A stretch of 8,677 nucleotides of DNA from assembly GCA_041648495.1 (NCBI GenBank), contig JBAZOW010000155.1:1-8677 (forward strand), read 5' to 3'. The notes below the pieces were generated by a model. The model worked only from the letters and a program-made list of their open reading frames with translations, made no database searches and was not told the DNA's origin. Shown in pieces: positions 7,138 to 8,677 of the stretch. The translations under genes were made by a program, and so were the position numbers. The stretch's first letter is position 1, and every line of letters starts with the position of its first letter. This DNA comes from Patulibacter sp041648495. GTDB lineage: Bacteria; Actinomycetota; Thermoleophilia; Solirubrobacterales; Solirubrobacteraceae.

Positions 7138-7643
7138 GCGGCGGGCCGCGGATCGTCCTGCGGTCGGCCATTCCGGCCGACCGCCCGTTCCTGGCCCGGG
7201 TCTACGCCAGCACCCGGGAAGCGGAGCTGGCGCAGGTCCCGTTCACCCCCGAGCAGCGCGCGGCGTTCGTCGCGCAGCAGTTCGATGCGCAGTCCCGACA
7301 CTACGCCGAGCACTACCACGACACCTCGTTCGACGTGATCGAGGTCGACGGGGTGCCGGCGGGGCGACTGATCGTCGGCCGCTGGACGCGGGAGATCCGG
7401 GTGGTCGACATCGCGCTGCTGGCCGAGCACCGCGGACGCGGCGTCGGGTCGCGGGTGCTCGCCCCCGTGCTGGCCGAGGCCGACGAGCGGGGCGTGCCCG
7501 CCACGATCCACGTCGAGACGTTCAACCCCGCGCAGCGGCTCTACCACCGCCTGGGGTTCCGCGAGGTCAGTCGCGAGGCGGTCTACCTGAAGCTGGAGCG
7601 CCCGGTGGGCGTCGGTCGCGTCGAGGCGGCCGGCGGCGCCTGA
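7134..7643 (+). CDS. GNAT-family N-acetyltransferase
   Basis: A 169-residue protein with a complete GNAT fold signature. The N-terminal strand is IVLRSAIPADRPFL (7-20). The acetyl-CoA-binding motif A is VVDIALLAEHRGRGVGSRVL (90-109), with the R-G-x-G-x-G loop at 100-105. The C-terminal motif B is VETFNPAQRLYHRLGFREV. The acceptor substrate cannot be read from sequence. I chose the GTG at 7134 because it overlaps the stop of collar copy 3 and places the first strand at the usual distance from the terminus; no ATG is available near it, and no independent ribosome site is visible, consistent with coupling. Its place as last gene of the operon suggests that it may acetylate a collar protein or a partner. 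That is inference. Confidence 0.9.
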   Translation: MSGGPRIVLRSAIPADRPFLARVYASTREAELAQVPFTPEQRAAFVAQQFDAQSRHYAEHYHDTSFDVIEVDGVPAGRLIVGRWTREIRVVDIALLAEHRGRGVGSRVLAPVLAEADERGVPATIHVETFNPAQRLYHRLGFREVSREAVYLKLERPVGVGRVEAAGGA

Positions 7644-7665
7644 CTCCCGGCAGATCCGTCAGGCG
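7637..7665. terminator. Hairpin spanning convergent gene ends (candidate bidirectional terminator)
   Basis: CGCCTGAC (7637-7644) and GTCAGGCG (7658-7665) form a perfect 8-bp inverted repeat around a 13-base loop. The stop codon of the GNAT gene lies in the left arm and that of the DUF6916-like gene in the right arm. There is no U-tract on either side, so it is not a classic intrinsic terminator. High-GC bacteria often use such U-less hairpins or Rho. Position between convergent genes supports the call. Confidence 0.45.
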
Positions 7666-7967
7666 AAGATCGCCTGGTAGCGCAGCCCCTCGGGGTCGCG
7701 GGCGACCGGCACGAGGAACGCCGGCAACGTCCCGAGCTCGGCGTGGACCAGACCGAACGTGGCCTGCCCCAGCTGCGGTTCGAGCGGCCCGCGGAACTCG
7801 ATCGAGAACGGCTGACGGCGGGTCGAGCCTGCGGCCGGCGGGTCGCTGAGGCCCTCGACCGTGAGCAGCGTCAGCTCGAGCGTCCCGTGCTCGCCGAGGT
7901 CGATCCGGTAGGCCGAGCCCACGGTGGGGCGAAGGTCGTCGATGGTCAGCTTGTCGAGCTCGATCAT
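7659..7967 (-). CDS. DUF6916-like small protein
   Basis: A 102-residue protein beginning MIELDKLTIDDL. Recognisable features are a strand pair TLELTLLTVEGL (29-40), PFSIEFRGP (53-61), QLGQATFGLVHAELG (65-79), FLVPVARD (84-91) and a C-terminal YQAIFA. This pattern of pFsl-F-Gp, then Q-tf-l-H-elG, then FlvPv and Y-AiF agrees with my recollection of the DUF6916 family, whose biochemical role is unknown. The protein is predicted all-beta and has no signal peptide or membrane segment. It lies 25 bp downstream of the partial gene on the same strand, so they are probably one operon, convergent with the collar operon. Its stop is only 15 bp from the GNAT stop. As I recall, family members are often found beside tail-collar genes, which fits this locus. 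Confidence 0.75.
   Translation of the reverse strand: MIELDKLTIDDLRPTVGSAYRIDLGEHGTLELTLLTVEGLSDPPAAGSTRRQPFSIEFRGPLEPQLGQATFGLVHAELGTLPAFLVPVARDPEGLRYQAIFA
7660..7676. terminator. Second, compact hairpin overlapping the first
   Basis: CAGGCGA (7660-7666) and TCGCCTG (7670-7676) form a perfect 7-bp stem with a 3-base AGA loop. It lies within the last codons of the DUF6916-like gene. Its left arm shares 7660-7665 with the right arm of the 7637-7665 hairpin, so the two structures cannot form at once. In plus-strand RNA it lies after the GNAT stop and could end operon transcription. Confidence 0.4.
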
Positions 7968-7992
7968 GGGGTGCGGGTGCTTCCGTTCGGGG

Positions 7993-8677
7993 TCAGGACG
8001 TCAGGACGTAGTCGAGGCGGGACAGCGTGAGCAGCGGCGCCGCACGCTCGGTCGCGGGCGGGAAGACCCGCAGCTCGACCGAGAGTCGCGGGTCGACCGC
8101 GCCCTCGGGCGCCTGCTCCGCGAGCCAGGTCGAGGCGGTCGCGGCGAGCTGGTCCGGCACGCCGACGAGGTCGTCGACGTCCGGCAGCATCGCGATCGGG
8201 AGCACGACGTCGACTGCGGGTCCACCGGTCCCGGAGCCGACGGTCCCGGAATCGGCAGTCCTGGAGTCGGCAGTCCGGTAGACGTACGTCAGCGTCAGCG
8301 CCGCCCGGTAGCGGCCCGTCGGGTCCGCGCCCAGCAGGTCGGCGAACGCAGTGTCCAGCGCCGCCGGGTAGTCCGTCATGCGACCCCGGCCGATCGCGAC
8401 GGGCGCCTCGTGGACCAGGCCCGGGACGGCCACCTCGGTCGCGGTCTCCGGCGAGCGCATGACGAAAGCCGCGTTCGTCCGCCGGCCCTCCGTGAGCGCG
8501 CGGTTGCGGATGGTGCGGGCCGCCGCCCGCGCGTTCTGCGTCGTGACCACGTGGAGCCCGGGATAGACGAGCGCGATCGTCCACGGAGCGTCGCCGGGCG
8601 CCAGGTCCGGGGACGGGACGTACCGCAGCACGTCGGGGTCGTCACCGCTCGGCGCCGCGTCGAGCACGGTCGGCGCC
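7993..8677 (-). CDS. Uncharacterised protein, C-terminal part (N-terminus outside window)
   Basis: The frame is open to the right edge and ends at the TGA at 7993-7995, giving at least 227 residues. A GTG at 8667 could be read as a start. However, coding continues in frame beyond it and no upstream signal can be seen, so I treat the gene as truncated by the window. I do not recognise the family. Notable segments are WTIALVYPGLHVVTTQNAR, TIRNRALTEGRRTNAAFVMR, a central ALTLTYVYR strand, PAVDVVLPIAMLPDVDDL and a C-terminal PLLTLSRLDYVLTS. It looks like alternating beta strands without membrane segments. A short pentapeptide repeat (8228-8280) interrupts it between YVYR and PAVDVV. It is upstream of, and probably co-transcribed with, the DUF6916-like gene, so a role in the same surface or collar-protein system is possible but not shown. 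Confidence 0.65.
   Translation of the reverse strand, partial: APTVLDAAPSGDDPDVLRYVPSPDLAPGDAPWTIALVYPGLHVVTTQNARAAARTIRNRALTEGRRTNAAFVMRSPETATEVAVPGLVHEAPVAIGRGRMTDYPAALDTAFADLLGADPTGRYRAALTLTYVYRTADSRTADSGTVGSGTGGPAVDVVLPIAMLPDVDDLVGVPDQLAATASTWLAEQAPEGAVDPRLSVELRVFPPATERAAPLLTLSRLDYVLTS
8228..8280 (-). repeat. Short 15-bp tandem repeat within the partial gene
   Basis: Three 15-bp units (8228-8242, 8243-8257, 8258-8272) and a partial fourth (8273-8280), each built on GTCCnGGAnnCGnC. In the coding frame they give pentapeptides TADSR, TADSG and TVGSG followed by TGG. The repeat keeps the frame and probably encodes a flexible, length-variable loop. Confidence 0.7.

Noticed and set aside
6834..7547. 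A 237-codon minus-strand frame across collar copy 3 and GNAT
   Set aside because: It is antisense to two well-supported genes and has no recognisable domain.
8665..8667. GTG as the true start of the right-edge gene
   Set aside because: The frame stays open to the edge with coding-like codons, only 10 bases lie upstream, and the protein appears to begin mid-domain. It is safer to call it partial.

Overview
The window is very GC-rich, with G/C at most third codon positions. It carries secreted, surface-type genes rather than housekeeping genes. The base composition and the kind of repeat-rich secreted protein fit a high-GC actinomycete, perhaps of the Thermoleophilia/Solirubrobacter-Conexibacter-Patulibacter type. 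This is inference only: no rRNA or marker gene is present, and a high-GC proteobacterium or myxobacterium cannot be excluded.

Layout. (1) Positions 5484 down to 1 (minus strand) are one unbroken reading frame for a giant exported protein, cut by the left edge after 1828 codons. It has a Sec signal peptide, a small N-terminal beta-rich region, a caspase-like fold whose two catalytic positions both appear replaced, one Ig/cadherin-like domain, and then at least nine complete tandem repeats of 132-137 residues. (2) Positions 5485-5598 form a 114-bp divergent control region. (3) Positions 5599-7643 (plus strand) are a tight four-gene operon: three paralogous phage-tail-collar / microcystin-dependent-protein (Mdp) genes followed by a GNAT acetyltransferase. 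Gaps are 7 bp, then two 4-bp stop/start overlaps. (4) Positions 7637-7676 hold two overlapping, mutually exclusive hairpins where the operon meets the convergent minus-strand unit. (5) Positions 8677-7659 (minus strand) carry the C-terminal part of an uncharacterised protein, cut by the right edge, followed by a 102-residue DUF6916-like protein.

How the parts may work together. Three tail-collar proteins, a GNAT enzyme and a DUF6916-like protein beside a giant adhesin-like repeat protein look like a cell-surface or extracellular locus. There is no capsid, tail tube, sheath, baseplate, terminase or integrase gene, so a prophage is unlikely. My working hypothesis is that the small collar proteins form or cap an extracellular fibre, with the giant repeat protein as a surface partner. 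The sequence shows the gene arrangement and the families; the joint function is inference.

Most notable items: the apparently dead caspase-like domain, a two-domain (A/B) super-period in the repeat array, the triplicated collar genes translationally coupled to a GNAT gene, and the bistable hairpin at the convergent gene ends.
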